This document shows, in pieces, positions 19,509 through 28,935 of a DNA stretch of 64,000 nucleotides. The notes beneath the pieces were generated by a model that was given only the letters and a program-made list of their open reading frames with translations, searched no databases and had not been told where the DNA came from. The stretch comes from Neobacillus sp. PS3-34. Its GTDB lineage: Bacteria; Bacillota; Bacilli; Bacillales; Cytobacillaceae. The stretch is taken from the NCBI RefSeq assembly GCF_030915465.1, contig NZ_CP133267.1, positions 3,130,501 through 3,194,500 of the forward strand. The letters run 5' to 3'. Numbering within the stretch: position 1 is the stretch's first letter; each line of letters starts with the position of its first letter. Made by a program: the position numbers and the translations under genes.

Positions 19509-20261
19509 ATGCTATCCGCTCAACAGCTATCCGAAATTCAGTCGAGATTGCTTCAGGAGAAAAAGGAGCTTAATCAACATCTGGAGGACAATGAAAACTT
19601 TGGTTTCAACCAGGATTTTGTTCATGGATCAATGGGGGAACTATCCAGTTATGATAATCATCCAGCCGATGATGCCACTGAATTATACGAACGGGAAAAA
19701 GATATCGCTCTAAGGGAACACTATAAGCTGCAATTAAGGAATATCGATCATGCCCTGGAAACCATTGATAATGGAAAATATGGGAAGTGTGAAGTATGCG
19801 GAAGGGATATTCCAGCAGAACGGCTGGAGGCCTTGCCGACAACGGTATATTGTAAAGAGCATAGCCCTGATCAGGTGGTCTCGCATAAACGCCCGATTGA
19901 AGAAGGCGTTCTCATGCCCGATTTTGGAAAGTTTGATTTGGATGAAAAGCATGAGAATGTTGCGTACGACGCTGAAGATACATGGCAGGAGGTCGCAGAG
20001 TTCGGAACTTCAGAAACACCTTCCGATTTAGCGTACCCGAATAGCCAATATAATGATATTTATGATGAATCCGATGAAAATATTGGCTTTGTGGAGGACT
20101 ATGAAAACTTTGTAGGCAATGATATGTATGGGAACAATATTACCGTTTATCCCAACCCCCAGCATGAAAAATATGAACAATCACTGGATGAAGAAGGTAT
20201 TATGACAAGCTATGGTGATTTACCGGGATATGAACATGATGCATATGTTGATAACGATTAA
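19509..20261 (+). CDS. yteA: TraR/DksA-type zinc-finger protein (YteA-like)
   Basis: A 250-residue protein. A coiled N-terminal region (residues 1-45) is followed by MGELSSYDNHPADDATELYE and EREKDIALREHYKLQLRNID. The DksA finger CEVCGRDI with a second half PTTVYCKEHSPD lies at about residues 97-120. An acidic tail ending LDEEGIMTSYGDLPG is typical of the Bacillus YteA/YocK group, which is associated with sporulation or stress. Two Cys in the first knuckle and Cys-x2-His in the second could hold zinc. Start follows GGAAGGGG. Confidence 0.8.
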   Translation: MLSAQQLSEIQSRLLQEKKELNQHLEDNENFGFNQDFVHGSMGELSSYDNHPADDATELYEREKDIALREHYKLQLRNIDHALETIDNGKYGKCEVCGRDIPAERLEALPTTVYCKEHSPDQVVSHKRPIEEGVLMPDFGKFDLDEKHENVAYDAEDTWQEVAEFGTSETPSDLAYPNSQYNDIYDESDENIGFVEDYENFVGNDMYGNNITVYPNPQHEKYEQSLDEEGIMTSYGDLPGYEHDAYVDND

Positions 20262-20280
20262 ATTAGGGTATTAAATAAAG

Positions 20281-20309
20281 AAAACAGCTTCAATCGAAGC
20301 TGTTTTCTC
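20281..20309. terminator. Bidirectional terminator between yteA and the YozQ-like gene
   Basis: AAAACAGCTTC and GAAGCTGTTTT form a perfect eleven-base stem around AAT with A and T flanks. Confidence 0.85.
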
Positions 20310-20329
20310 ATCATTTTCAGCAAATTAGC

Positions 20330-20521
20330 TTATTTTTCTTCCGAATTTTGCTTTTTTGAGTGGTCGATTATTGCGCTAATGTCCCCTTCTGCATATACAT
20401 CACTTACTTGTTCATGAGTAGTGGCCAATCCAGAGGAGAGCGTGTCTTCTGCATTATAATCGTCGGCCTTGAAGTTCCGTCCTGCTAGTTTTGTTGAATC
20501 TTTAGGTGTTTTTTGTTCCAT
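20330..20521 (-). CDS. yozQ: Small DUF4025-like protein (YozQ-like)
   Basis: A 63-residue soluble protein: KLAGRNFKADDYNAEDTLSS and GLATTHEQVSDVYAEGDISA match the small Bacillus YozQ/DUF4025 proteins in my memory. Function unknown, possibly sporulation-related. Preceded by AAAGGAG. It is convergent with yteA. Confidence 0.6.
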   Translation of the reverse strand: MEQKTPKDSTKLAGRNFKADDYNAEDTLSSGLATTHEQVSDVYAEGDISAIIDHSKKQNSEEK

Positions 20522-20634
20522 CGTGTAACACTCCTTTTGGAAAGATATATTGGTTCATAAAGTATTTTCCACAAATCATTAATTATTACTCATTTTACAA
20601 AGTAAACTTTATTGAAGATTAAGGAGATGACTTA

Positions 20635-20763
20635 ATGAAAGAGGAAAATAATATTCCAGCACGAGAGAATTTAGATCAGGCCTTTCATCAGCTGCAGGAT
20701 CAAATCACTAGAATCACGGTAAAAGAAGAAGAAGAAATGATGAAGGAAAACAATCAGGATTAG
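20635..20763 (+). CDS. Unrecognised 42-residue charged protein
   Basis: ATG preceded by TTAAGGAGATGACTTA, a strong ribosome site. The product begins MKEENNIPARENLDQAF, has a helical middle (HQLQDQITRITVKEEEEMMK) and ends KENNQD. No family recognised; composition suggests an amphipathic helix. It sits alone between divergent yozQ and the CDF gene. Confidence 0.55.
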   Translation: MKEENNIPARENLDQAFHQLQDQITRITVKEEEEMMKENNQD

Positions 20764-20938
20764 TGGCGGTCTGTTTCTTATATATAAAGAAGTTTGAACA
20801 GAGCAACATAGTTTGATAAGCGTAAGTTTGTTGCTCTAGACTCACCTATATCCCATTTGATATGATTTCAGAGGACTTTTAGAAGTGATTGAAACTATGC
20901 GGGCAATAAGGCTGCCGCATTTTTTATGAGGTGTTGAA

Positions 20939-21826
20939 ATGAGAGAATCACTAGCTAAAAAGATAGCCTGGATCAGCGTCTTTAGCAATATTATCTTAAC
21001 CTTGGGGAAAATTCTTATCGGCCACTACGGAAAGAGTGATGCCGTATTTGCTGACGGTATTCACTCCGCAGCAGATGTCTTTGCCTCAATTATTGTTCTT
21101 TTGGTAATCAAGATAGCCAATAAGCCTGCTGATGAGGAACATCCATATGGACACGGGAAGGCGGAAGTAATTGTTTCCGGAATCGTCGGTATCCTGTTAC
21201 TGCTTGTATCCTTTTATGTTGTATATGAAGGAATCAGTGGATTCTTCCACCCGATTGAAATACCAAGTTTCATGGCTATGTGGGTGGCCATCTTTTCGTA
21301 TGGGGCAAAGATGCTCTTATACCGCTCTTCATTAAAGGTGGCAAAACAGCAAAACAGCAAGGCGATTGAAGCCATCGCCTTTGACCATAAAGCTGATATT
21401 GTTGCGTCCATTGCAGCTGCTATTGGTGTTCTGTTCTCTATTGCTGGTAACCGCTTTAATATTCCTTTCCTTTTATATGGGGATAAGATTGCGAGTATCT
21501 TTGTAGCTTATTTAATTTTTAAAATAGCAAAAGAAATGCTGACAGAGGCCTTTGATATCCTGCTTGAGCGCAGTATTAATACTAATACTCTTCAGGATTA
21601 CATATCGGTTATTTCCGAATTTGAGGAAGTACGCAGAATTGATCGTATCAGGGCACGTGAACACGGCCATTATGTGCTCGTTGATTTAAGGATTTCAATT
21701 GACCATTTTAAAACGATCAAAGAAGGCCATGATCTTTCGAAGTCGATAAAGGACAAGCTTATTTCCAAATATGACAATATTGATGAAGTATTAATTCACC
21801 TTAATCCTTTCTTTCCCGAAAAATAG
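20939..21826 (+). CDS. Cation diffusion facilitator transporter
   Basis: A 295-residue CDF protein with about six membrane helices (residues 10-190) and a cytosolic ferredoxin-like C-terminal domain. Metal-binding signatures are ADGIHSAADVFAS in helix 2 and AIAFDHKADIVAS in helix 5; HPYGHGKAEVI follows helix 2. It exports divalent metal such as Zn, Mn or Fe against protons; the metal cannot be told from sequence here. Start follows GAGGTG. Confidence 0.88.
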   Translation: MRESLAKKIAWISVFSNIILTLGKILIGHYGKSDAVFADGIHSAADVFASIIVLLVIKIANKPADEEHPYGHGKAEVIVSGIVGILLLLVSFYVVYEGISGFFHPIEIPSFMAMWVAIFSYGAKMLLYRSSLKVAKQQNSKAIEAIAFDHKADIVASIAAAIGVLFSIAGNRFNIPFLLYGDKIASIFVAYLIFKIAKEMLTEAFDILLERSINTNTLQDYISVISEFEEVRRIDRIRAREHGHYVLVDLRISIDHFKTIKEGHDLSKSIKDKLISKYDNIDEVLIHLNPFFPEK

Positions 21827-21902
21827 TTAAAAACAGGTTTGAGATTTAATGAATTAGGGTTTATGATAAGGTTGGATTGTTATTTCAAAGGAGTTGATAT
21901 TT

Positions 21903-22013
21903 TTGAGTTATTCGATAGACCCGGACCCTGAAAGGCGGGGGGAAGTCAAGATTATCTTTGAATGGATCGATTTGATTTCTGCAAGAATATCAGCTCTTGA
22001 TAAGATAAGGTAG
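21903..22013 (+). CDS. Unrecognised 36-residue protein with TTG start
   Basis: TTG start nine bases behind AAAGGAG. The product MSYSIDPDPERRGEVKIIFE then WIDLISARISALDKIR and a TAG stop. No family known to me. It lies 38 bases before the corA gene and may be a leader peptide or small protein cotranscribed with it. Confidence 0.45.
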   Translation: MSYSIDPDPERRGEVKIIFEWIDLISARISALDKIR

Positions 22014-22051
22014 GACGGCTTCCTCTAAGAATGTGATGAGGAGGTTTTAAC

Positions 22052-22988
22052 ATGATCGAAATTTTTAAAAGCAGTACTGATCGGCAGTTGGAAAAGATCG
22101 AGCAGGTAACCAAAGGATGCTGGGTGAATATGTATGCCCCAACAGAAGCAGAGATAATGAAGGTTGCCGAAGACACGCAAATTTCTGTCGACTTTATTAA
22201 AGATGCCCTGGATGATGAAGAACGTCCGCGGATTGAAAGGGATAACGGCCATGTTTACATCATCGTTGACTTTCCGTATATTACACATGATGATTCCGGC
22301 TTCCCTATTTATGAGACCATTCCAATTGGGATTGTCCTTACTAATGACTGCATTATTACTGTTTCATTAAAAGATACGCCGATCCTGGCCATTTTAAAAC
22401 AAATAAAGTAAAGGAATTCTTTACTTTTAAAAAGACGCGTTTCGCGCTGCAAATCCTTTATGTCATCTCGATGTACTATCTTCGTTATTTAAAACAAATT
22501 AACAAGAAGACGAATGAAATTGAACGTGAATTGCATCAGTCAATGAAAAATAAAGAGCTTTATGCCTTTTTGGCATTAGAAAAAAGCCTTGTCTACTTTA
22601 CGACATCGCTCAGGTCAAATAAAGTGGTACTCGATAAGATTCTCCGCTTTAATTATATAAAAATGTATGATGAGGATAAGGATCTTCTCGAAGATGTCAT
22701 CATTGAAAAACACAGGCCATCGAAATGGCGGAAACCTACAGCTCCATCCTGAGCGGGATGATGGATGCTTTTGCTTCGATCATTTCGAATAACCTAAACA
22801 TCGTAATGAAATTTTTGACGTCAATTACCATTATCCTTTCATTTCCGACGATGGTGGCCAGCTTTTACGGAATGAACGTCAACATCCCGTTTCAGCACAG
22901 CCCACACGCCTTTTTAATCACGTTATTATTCGCATTATTTTTAACAAGCTTAACCGCCTTTATTTTTTGGAAAAAGAAATACTTTTAG
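22052..22988 (+). CDS. corA: CorA-family magnesium/divalent metal transporter; two frameshifts
   Basis: After repair about 312 residues: soluble N-terminal domain (VNMYAPTEAEIMKVAED, DEERPRIERDNGHVYIIVDF), a long stalk helix (HQSMKNKELYAFLALEKSL) and two C-terminal membrane helices with the pore signature YGMNVN. The ion is probably magnesium. The frame breaks at GGCC 22387-22390 (repair gives ILAHFKTNKVKEFFTFKKTRF in two pieces) and just before GGCC 22722-22726 (repair near IENKQAIEMAETYSS or similar). Both look like sequencing errors. Ribosome site GAGGAGG. Confidence 0.85.
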
Positions 22989-22992
22989 TATG

Positions 22993-23018
22993 CCAGCCTT
23001 CAATAGGCTGGTTTTTTG
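22993..23018 (+). terminator. Terminator of corA
   Basis: CCAGCCT and AGGCTGG pair; TTTTTT follows. Confidence 0.88.
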
Positions 23019-23055
23019 CATTCTATTAACAGAAAACAAGCTTTATTAACAAAAA

Positions 23056-23092
23056 AGGGTGGATAAAACCCCTTATCCACACCCTGTTTTTC
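23056..23092 (+). terminator. Second hairpin with T tract after corA
   Basis: GGGTGGATAA pairs with TTATCCACACCC around a C-rich loop, followed by TGTTTTTCC. It may be a backup terminator. Confidence 0.5.
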
Positions 23093-23232
23093 CAAAAAAA
23101 CCATTTATCCACAAAAGATAAAGAAATAGGCTGTAAATTAATAACTGACCGGAATTTCTTTTATCTTAATTGTACGAGGATTTAGAGATATAATTATACT
23201 ATTAAGAAAATTATTGGAAATGGGGAAAGAAT

Positions 23233-23667
23233 ATGAAAATTCCGCAAAGAGTTAGCCTAGTAACAATTGGTGCAGTGAATTTACCGAATCTGCGTACTTT
23301 TTATCAGAAATTAGGCTGGGGAGAAACTGAAATCAGTTCAGATAACTATGCCGCTTTCACAACTGCGGGGGTCATTCTATCTTTATTCCCACTTGAAGAA
23401 CTCGCAAAGGATGCAGGGGTCAAATTGGAGAAGAAAGAGGATACATACACAGCCATGACACTTGCTATTAATGTAGACAAGCCAGAGCAGGTAGATGAGT
23501 GCATGAAAATGGTGGAGGAAGCCGGCGGGCGAGTGCTCCGGAAACCAAGTGATGCATTTTGGGGCGGAAGGACAGCTTATTTTGCTGACCCCGAGAATAA
23601 TCTTTGGGAAATTGCCTGGAACCCAAGCTCCGTATTTGATGAAAGAGGCGCGATGATTTCATTTTAA
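23233..23667 (+). CDS. VOC/glyoxalase-fold protein
   Basis: A 144-residue single-module vicinal-oxygen-chelate protein: VSLVTIGAVNLPNLRTFYQK, then the second half with GGRTAYFADPENNLWEIAWN. The PD-x2-N-x-WE end is typical of glyoxalase/bleomycin-resistance-like folds. Substrate unknown. Start follows TGGGGAAAGA. Confidence 0.85.
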   Translation: MKIPQRVSLVTIGAVNLPNLRTFYQKLGWGETEISSDNYAAFTTAGVILSLFPLEELAKDAGVKLEKKEDTYTAMTLAINVDKPEQVDECMKMVEEAGGRVLRKPSDAFWGGRTAYFADPENNLWEIAWNPSSVFDERGAMISF

Positions 23668-23841
23668 AAAAGTCCATATCAGCGTTAAGGGTTTAATTAC
23701 AAGGGGAGCTATACATGTTTTCATGGGAAAAAGAGAGAATATAGAAGTAGGTGAACAGTATGGTTTTTGCTATCCGCATGTAAGGATGCAGAGGCTTTTG
23801 TTAATTTCACAGGGATTGTTTCTGGAATAGAGGTATGGTTA

Positions 23842-24345
23842 ATGCATTTATTGCTTGCAGTAATAGTAGGGATTGCTGTTTTTTTTAAAGCCGATTGGCG
23901 AAATTGGCGTGTTTTCCACCCAACCTTATTTTATATTTCATACTGCAATTTGCTTTACGATATTATATGCAAAAAGCATTATTTATGGAAATATCATCCG
24001 GATTTTCTACTGAATCATATTATTACAGACATTGTTTATTCTATATGGATTCTTCCTTGTACAGTGCTTTTATATATTTCAAATTATCCAAACCAGGAAA
24101 GTTTTAAAAAAAAGCTTATTTATATTTTAAAATGGATCATCCTTTCACTCGCAGTAGAATTGGTATTCTTAAAAATGGGCAGGCTGCTGCTATTAAATGG
24201 ATATAAATTTTGGATGGAGCCATTCTTTTATTTTTTAATGTATACAATGGTGCGCCTACATCATAGCAGGCCAATCATGACTTATGGATTTTCAGCAATA
24301 ATCATAATGTTTTTCATATGGGTTTTCCATGTGCCGATTCGCTAA
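23842..24345 (+). CDS. CBO0543-like integral membrane protein
   Basis: About 167 residues and five membrane helices. The run WRVFHPTLFYISYCNLLYDI, then KYHPDFLLNHIITDIVYSIW, resembles the small Firmicute CBO0543 membrane family, often sporulation-associated. Function unknown. The ATG at 23842 has AGAGGT upstream; a longer frame opens at 23767. Confidence 0.6.
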   Translation: MHLLLAVIVGIAVFFKADWRNWRVFHPTLFYISYCNLLYDIICKKHYLWKYHPDFLLNHIITDIVYSIWILPCTVLLYISNYPNQESFKKKLIYILKWIILSLAVELVFLKMGRLLLLNGYKFWMEPFFYFLMYTMVRLHHSRPIMTYGFSAIIIMFFIWVFHVPIR

Positions 24346-24430
24346 TAAAAATGTGTTCTGACAGAAGACAGCCTGCCAGGTGCGAATTGTTTGCCGTTGG
24401 AGAGTTAAAAAACAAAGTCATATAAAAGTG

Positions 24431-24470
24431 AAAAAACAGTGGAAGATTCATGAATCCACTGTTTTTTATT
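24431..24470 (+). terminator. Terminator of the CBO0543-like gene
   Basis: AAAAAACAGTGGA and TCCACTGTTTTTT pair perfectly; more T follow. Confidence 0.85.
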
Positions 24471-24494
24471 TTTTATTCAAATAAGTCTGATAAT

Positions 24495-24570
24495 TATACA
24501 ATTAATTTACAAATTTACCATGTGTGATTTACAAAATAACCACACTGGATTTACATACCAATTATATAAT
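24495..24570 (+). promoter_or_regulatory. Candidate PhoP box array and promoter of the pst cluster
   Basis: TTTACA occurs at 24506, 24528 and 24550, exactly 22 bases apart (two helical turns), with a TATACA at 24495, eleven bases before the first. A TATAAT -10 lies at 24565-24570 with no good -35, as expected for an activator-dependent promoter. TT(A/T)ACA repeats on one face of the helix are the known form of PhoP sites in Bacillus. The downstream genes are pstS, pstC and pstA. PhoP control is inference. Confidence 0.6.
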
Positions 24571-24675
24571 CATATTGCACTAGTAAATTGAAACATTATG
24601 GATGTAAAGAAATATTTTTCCGAAAAATATGTTAGTACTATTAATATTTAATAAAATTTGCCTAGGAGGAAAGTT

Positions 24676-26133
24676 ATGAAAAAGACAGTATCGAGTTTAA
24701 TTATTGCGGGTTTGATTGTTAATGCTGTACCTACTATTCTTCCAATTAACACAGCTAGTGCTGCCAAAATTACTACTGCTGCCAAAATTAAAACTACAGC
24801 TAATGCGAAGATCGTTGCTGGACAAAAAAATATCAATCTGAACGGCGTTAATGGAAAATTATCTTCTATCGTTTATAAAGGCAAAACGCTTTATTCCGTA
24901 AAAGAAATCGCAGCAGCATTTAAAGTGAAATATTTCTATGATAAAAAATCAACGTCATACAAATTATCTGGAAATGGCAAAACGATTTCCTTTAAACAAA
25001 ATGATTCATTTATGTTAAATGGAAATAAAAAGGTTTCATTATATGCACCTGTAACTTCTTATAAAAATCAAATGTATATCCATTTGGATCCAGTTGTTTT
25101 GGGATTAGACGGCGACTATATTTACAATGCAAGTTCCCAGTCATGGTATATCTCCACTAATAAATTGGTAAAAGGTTCTGCTTCTGATGCCAAATGGATT
25201 GATGGCTCACGTGTAATGTTCATGAATGAAGTTGGGGAAGATGGATCTACATATTTAATGGACGTCCAAAAGAAGTCATTCAAGCAATTTAATACCACTG
25301 AAATGTCTGTATCGCCAGATGGAAAACAAGCCGTTTATACAGATGAAAATGATATGTTGATGCTTGCCGATTTAGTTAATGGAACTACAAGACAGCTAAA
25401 TAGTGATAATGATGCCTACAAAGCAAACTTTATTTGGTCTGCAGATGGTTCAAAAGTATTCTTCCTTCAGGGAGATACTAGTGCAATCATTTCGTCCGTA
25501 TCGATCATCGATGGAACAATCACTAAAATTCTTGATGACAAGAAAGACTATAAATCTGATTTAAGAGTTTCCCAGGATGGTAAAAAACTAGTTTATACAT
25601 TGGGTAATACTGCTGTTACCAAATATACGGACGATGCCAAAACGGATGTTTCCGATATTGATACAACCAATACAGATCCGCAGCTGTTCTTAGCAGATCT
25701 TACTGCAAGTACTCTTGCACCTGTCGCAATTACTGCTTCAACTGAAAATAAAAACTTTGCTTCAATCCTTGCTGATGGAAGCGTCATCTACCTTGGCGAT
25801 AATACTGAAGACGAAAACAAGCTACCGGTCCTTTACAAAATCAGTTCAGACGGAAAAACAGCTTCCACACTGGTTGACGACAAAGAAATCAATTCAGTCC
25901 AGGTTTCTGCACAAGGAAACATTTTCATCCTTGTTGAAGAGCAGGATGGAAGTTCTGGCATTTACCAGTTAAACGGTACCAGCCTTGTGAAAAAGGCAAC
26001 TTTTAAAGATACTATCAGCACTTTTAGCGTTTCTCCTGATGAAACAAAATTTGCACTTACAGTATCAAATGACAATGGTGATCACATCGAAATCTTTAAA
26101 AATGGCAATTCAGATCGTTTAACTAAAAATTAA
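24676..26133 (+). CDS. Secreted protein: copper-amine-oxidase-N-like domain plus beta-propeller repeats
   Basis: A 485-residue protein. A signal peptide ends NTASAAK with no lipobox cysteine. Residues about 55-160 (NINLNGVNGKLSSIVYKGKT, LYSVKEIAAAFKVKYFYDKK) resemble the copper amine oxidase N-terminal-like domain found on Bacillus cell-surface proteins. Residues about 170-480 hold repeated blades such as SVSPDGKQAVY, WSADGSKVFF, RVSQDGKKLVYT and SVSPDETKFALT, a TolB/PD40-type propeller. It starts the operon 20 bases before pstS, so a role in phosphate scavenging outside the membrane is inferred. Ribosome site AGGAGG. Confidence 0.65.
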   Translation: MKKTVSSLIIAGLIVNAVPTILPINTASAAKITTAAKIKTTANAKIVAGQKNINLNGVNGKLSSIVYKGKTLYSVKEIAAAFKVKYFYDKKSTSYKLSGNGKTISFKQNDSFMLNGNKKVSLYAPVTSYKNQMYIHLDPVVLGLDGDYIYNASSQSWYISTNKLVKGSASDAKWIDGSRVMFMNEVGEDGSTYLMDVQKKSFKQFNTTEMSVSPDGKQAVYTDENDMLMLADLVNGTTRQLNSDNDAYKANFIWSADGSKVFFLQGDTSAIISSVSIIDGTITKILDDKKDYKSDLRVSQDGKKLVYTLGNTAVTKYTDDAKTDVSDIDTTNTDPQLFLADLTASTLAPVAITASTENKNFASILADGSVIYLGDNTEDENKLPVLYKISSDGKTASTLVDDKEINSVQVSAQGNIFILVEEQDGSSGIYQLNGTSLVKKATFKDTISTFSVSPDETKFALTVSNDNGDHIEIFKNGNSDRLTKN

Positions 26134-26153
26134 TTTAATAAGGAGAGAAAATC

Positions 26154-27020
26154 ATGAAAAAAACATTAAATAAAATTACTCTACTCGTCCTTTCTTTTGC
26201 AATGCTTTTAGGATTCACATTTTCAGCAGGTTCAAATGCTTCGGCTGCAACGGTTTCAGGTAAAGTTGTAATCGCAGGTTCAACAGCACTTCTTCCATTG
26301 ACACAACAGGCAGCGAGCGATTTCAAAAAGAAAAACCGCAAAGTGAGAATTTCTGTTTCTGGTTCTTCTTCCATCGCAGGTCCACAATCAGTATTAAAGG
26401 GTTCTGCTACAATTGGTGCATGTGACTGGGATGCGACAACAGATGTACCAGGTTTCAAAGCCTTCAAAGGCTTAGTAGCTCATAAAATCGCTGTTACTAC
26501 TTTTGCTATTATTGTTAACAAAAGTAATAAGGTGGAAAACTTGACAACAAGCCAATTACAGGAAATTTACTCAGGTAAAATCACAAACTGGAAACAAGTT
26601 GGCGGAGCTGACCACGAAATCGTAGTTGTAACGCGTTCTATAGGTTCAGGAACTCGTGTAAACTTCATTAAAAAAGCTTTAAATGGCGAAGATATAAACG
26701 ACAAAGGTTCTAATGTTGTAAAAGCTGGCAAAAGTGGCGAAATGGTAACAAAAGTTGCGGAAAACGAATATGCAATTGGTTATGTAGACCTTCCATATGT
26801 AAAAGGCAATATCAAAGCAGTTGAATATAACGGTGTTGCTGCTACTACTGCAAACGTTAAGAACGGCAAGTATCCAGTCTGGGAATATGGCTACGTATTA
26901 ACTAAGCAAAACCCTTCAGCTGCAGACAAAGCGTTTATCTCTTACCTGCAAAGCGCAACTTTCCAAAAGAAAACAGCTGCAAAATTAAAATTCATTCCGC
27001 TTGGTGACATGAAAAAGTAA
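26154..27020 (+). CDS. pstS: Phosphate-binding protein PstS, apparently not lipidated
   Basis: A 288-residue PBP-like protein. A signal peptide ends SAGSNASAA with no Cys, unlike the usual lipoprotein PstS of Gram-positives. Phosphate-site features are IAGSTALLPL, VSGSSSIAGPQSV and the loop TRSIGSGTRVNF. It captures phosphate for the PstC/PstA channel encoded next. Ribosome site AAGGAGAG. It lies 20 bases behind the propeller gene, followed by an attenuating hairpin before pstC. Confidence 0.92.
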   Translation: MKKTLNKITLLVLSFAMLLGFTFSAGSNASAATVSGKVVIAGSTALLPLTQQAASDFKKKNRKVRISVSGSSSIAGPQSVLKGSATIGACDWDATTDVPGFKAFKGLVAHKIAVTTFAIIVNKSNKVENLTTSQLQEIYSGKITNWKQVGGADHEIVVVTRSIGSGTRVNFIKKALNGEDINDKGSNVVKAGKSGEMVTKVAENEYAIGYVDLPYVKGNIKAVEYNGVAATTANVKNGKYPVWEYGYVLTKQNPSAADKAFISYLQSATFQKKTAAKLKFIPLGDMKK

Positions 27021-27034
27021 ACCAAATGGAACGG

Positions 27035-27066
27035 CCAGACTTAATCATCGATTAAGCCTGGTCTTT
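27035..27066 (+). terminator. Attenuating hairpin between pstS and pstC
   Basis: CCAGACTTAATC and GATTAAGCCTGG pair with one mismatch; only TCTTTC follows. A partial terminator would make more PstS than permease, as usual for binding-protein operons. Confidence 0.6.
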
Positions 27067-27092
27067 CATGTGTTTAAATCGGGGGTATCATC

Positions 27093-28027
27093 ATGGAAAA
27101 AATCACGGCAAAATCGACAATTCAACCTAAGGACGCAACGCCAATCATAAATTGGCGAAAAAAATTCAAAGTACGTTACCTGCAAAACAGTTTATTTACG
27201 TTTTATACACTGGTCAGTGCAGTGTTCCTTGGATTAATCTTATTGTCTATATTAATTTTTATTGGTAAAACGGGGTTTCTCGTATTTAAGGATGTCTCCT
27301 TTAAAGAATTTTTCTTCTCTTTGAACTGGTCACCCGAAGAAAATAAATTTGGTGCGGGAGTATTGATAATAGGTACGTTTGCACTTACGGGACTTACACT
27401 GATATTCGCAGTTCCAATTTCACTTATTATTGCCATTTTTACAGCTGAGATAGCACCACCATGGCTGAAAAATGCAATCAGGCCGACCTTGGACTTACTC
27501 GTCGGAATTCCTTCTATCGTTTATGGCTATTTGGCCTGACCATTCTGGTACCGCTCATCCGACGGGTTACGGGCGACAGCATCGGTGAAGGGTTATTGGC
27601 TGCGGCATTGGTATTAACGATTATGGTTTTGCCTACAATTGCCCGAATAAGTGATGATGCTATCTCAGCTGTTTCAAATGAATATCGCAATGCCAGTTAC
27701 TCTCTTGGAAGTACAAGGCTGCAAATGATCTTTCAGGTAATCCTTCCAATTGCAAGGCCAGGGATATTTACAGCTATCATACTTGGAATGGCAAGAGCCA
27801 TTGGAGAAACCATGGCAGTTGTCATGGTAATAGGAAATACCGTAATCCTGCCAAGAAGTCTTTATTCTCCCACTTCAGTACTGACAAGTGATATCGTTTT
27901 GGAGATACTTAATGTCCAGTCCGATTCGACCTGGAACTATGCACTTTATATGATGGCATTCCTGCTTCTGTTCATATCGCTATTTTTAATATTTATCATC
28001 CGCAAGCTTCGGCCTAAAGGAGTGTAA
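27093..28027 (+). CDS. pstC: Phosphate ABC transporter permease PstC; one frameshift
   Basis: About 311 residues after repair, six membrane helices. The first part ends PTLDLLVGIPSIVYGY, the family signature, and the second starts GLTILVPLIRRVTGD; the ABC-permease loop EYRNASYSLGSTRLQMIFQV and GMARAIGETMAVVMVIGN follow. The frame breaks at GGCC 27533-27536, where one base before GGCC is missing. Start follows GGGGGT. Translationally close to pstA. Confidence 0.9.
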
Positions 28028-28029
28028 TC

Positions 28030-28922
28030 ATGAGAGAGACAACCTTCTTAGAACGTTCAAAAAAGAAAACTGCCGCAATTTATATGGATAAGCTCTGGAC
28101 GGCCATTTTCTGGTGTATAACATTTCTCATTCTAGTGTTGATTAGTTGGCTTTTATATAAAATCCTTGGAAAGGGTTTTAAGCATATCTCATGGCATTTT
28201 CTTATGGCACTTCCAGAGGAAGTAGATGCCGGCGGTGGCATTGGGCCTTTTTATTCAATTCCTTTTATATATTGTTCATTTCCCTGCTTATATCCATTCC
28301 GATAGGATTGGGTGCTGGAATTTACCTGTCCGAGTACGCACCAAACAATCGTTTTACTGAGCTTGTCAGGACTTGTGTCGAAGGGCTTGCTTCTGTTCCA
28401 TCAATCGTAATCGGCTTGTTCGGCTATGTTATTTTTGTCGATAATCTTGATGTGGGTTTAACCATTCTAGGTGCAGCAATTACGCTAGCAATCCTCAACC
28501 TTCCTATTTTGACAAGGGTAACGGAGGAAGCGATCCAAAACGTTCCAAGAGAGCTGCGGGAAGCATCATTCGCGCTTGGGGCAACGAAGGCACAGGGAAT
28601 TTTAAAAATTGTCCTTCCTGCTGCCCTTAACGGCATATTGACAGGAATCAGCCTGACAGCCTGCCGTGCATTCGGCGAATCAGCAGTCATCCTTTTGGCA
28701 GGCGGTACTGGCACATCAGGAGATATGTGGGATTTCAACCTGCTTTCCGAAGGGGGAGCACTGCCCGTCCATCTATGGTATGTCCAATCAGAGGCATTGG
28801 TTGCAGATGCAAAACAAGTTGCTGATAAATCTGCTGCCGTCTTAATTTTAATAATACTACTGATCAGTATTAGCATTAGGCTGCCAATCTGGATAAAGAG
28901 CTTTGTGACAAGCCGGAAATAA
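28030..28922 (+). CDS. pstA: Phosphate ABC transporter permease PstA; one frameshift
   Basis: About 297 residues after repair, six membrane helices. GIGPF then LFNSFYILFISLLISIPIGL across the break, GIYLSEYAPNNRFTELVRTC, and the loop ELREASFALGATKAQGILKI, CRAFGESAVILL. The frame breaks at 28243-28250, where GGGCCTTTTTATTC should have one more C or T; this is again GGCC. It begins two bases after pstC. A terminator follows and no pstB ATPase gene is present. Confidence 0.9.
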
Positions 28923-28935
28923 CCATCATTTTAAA

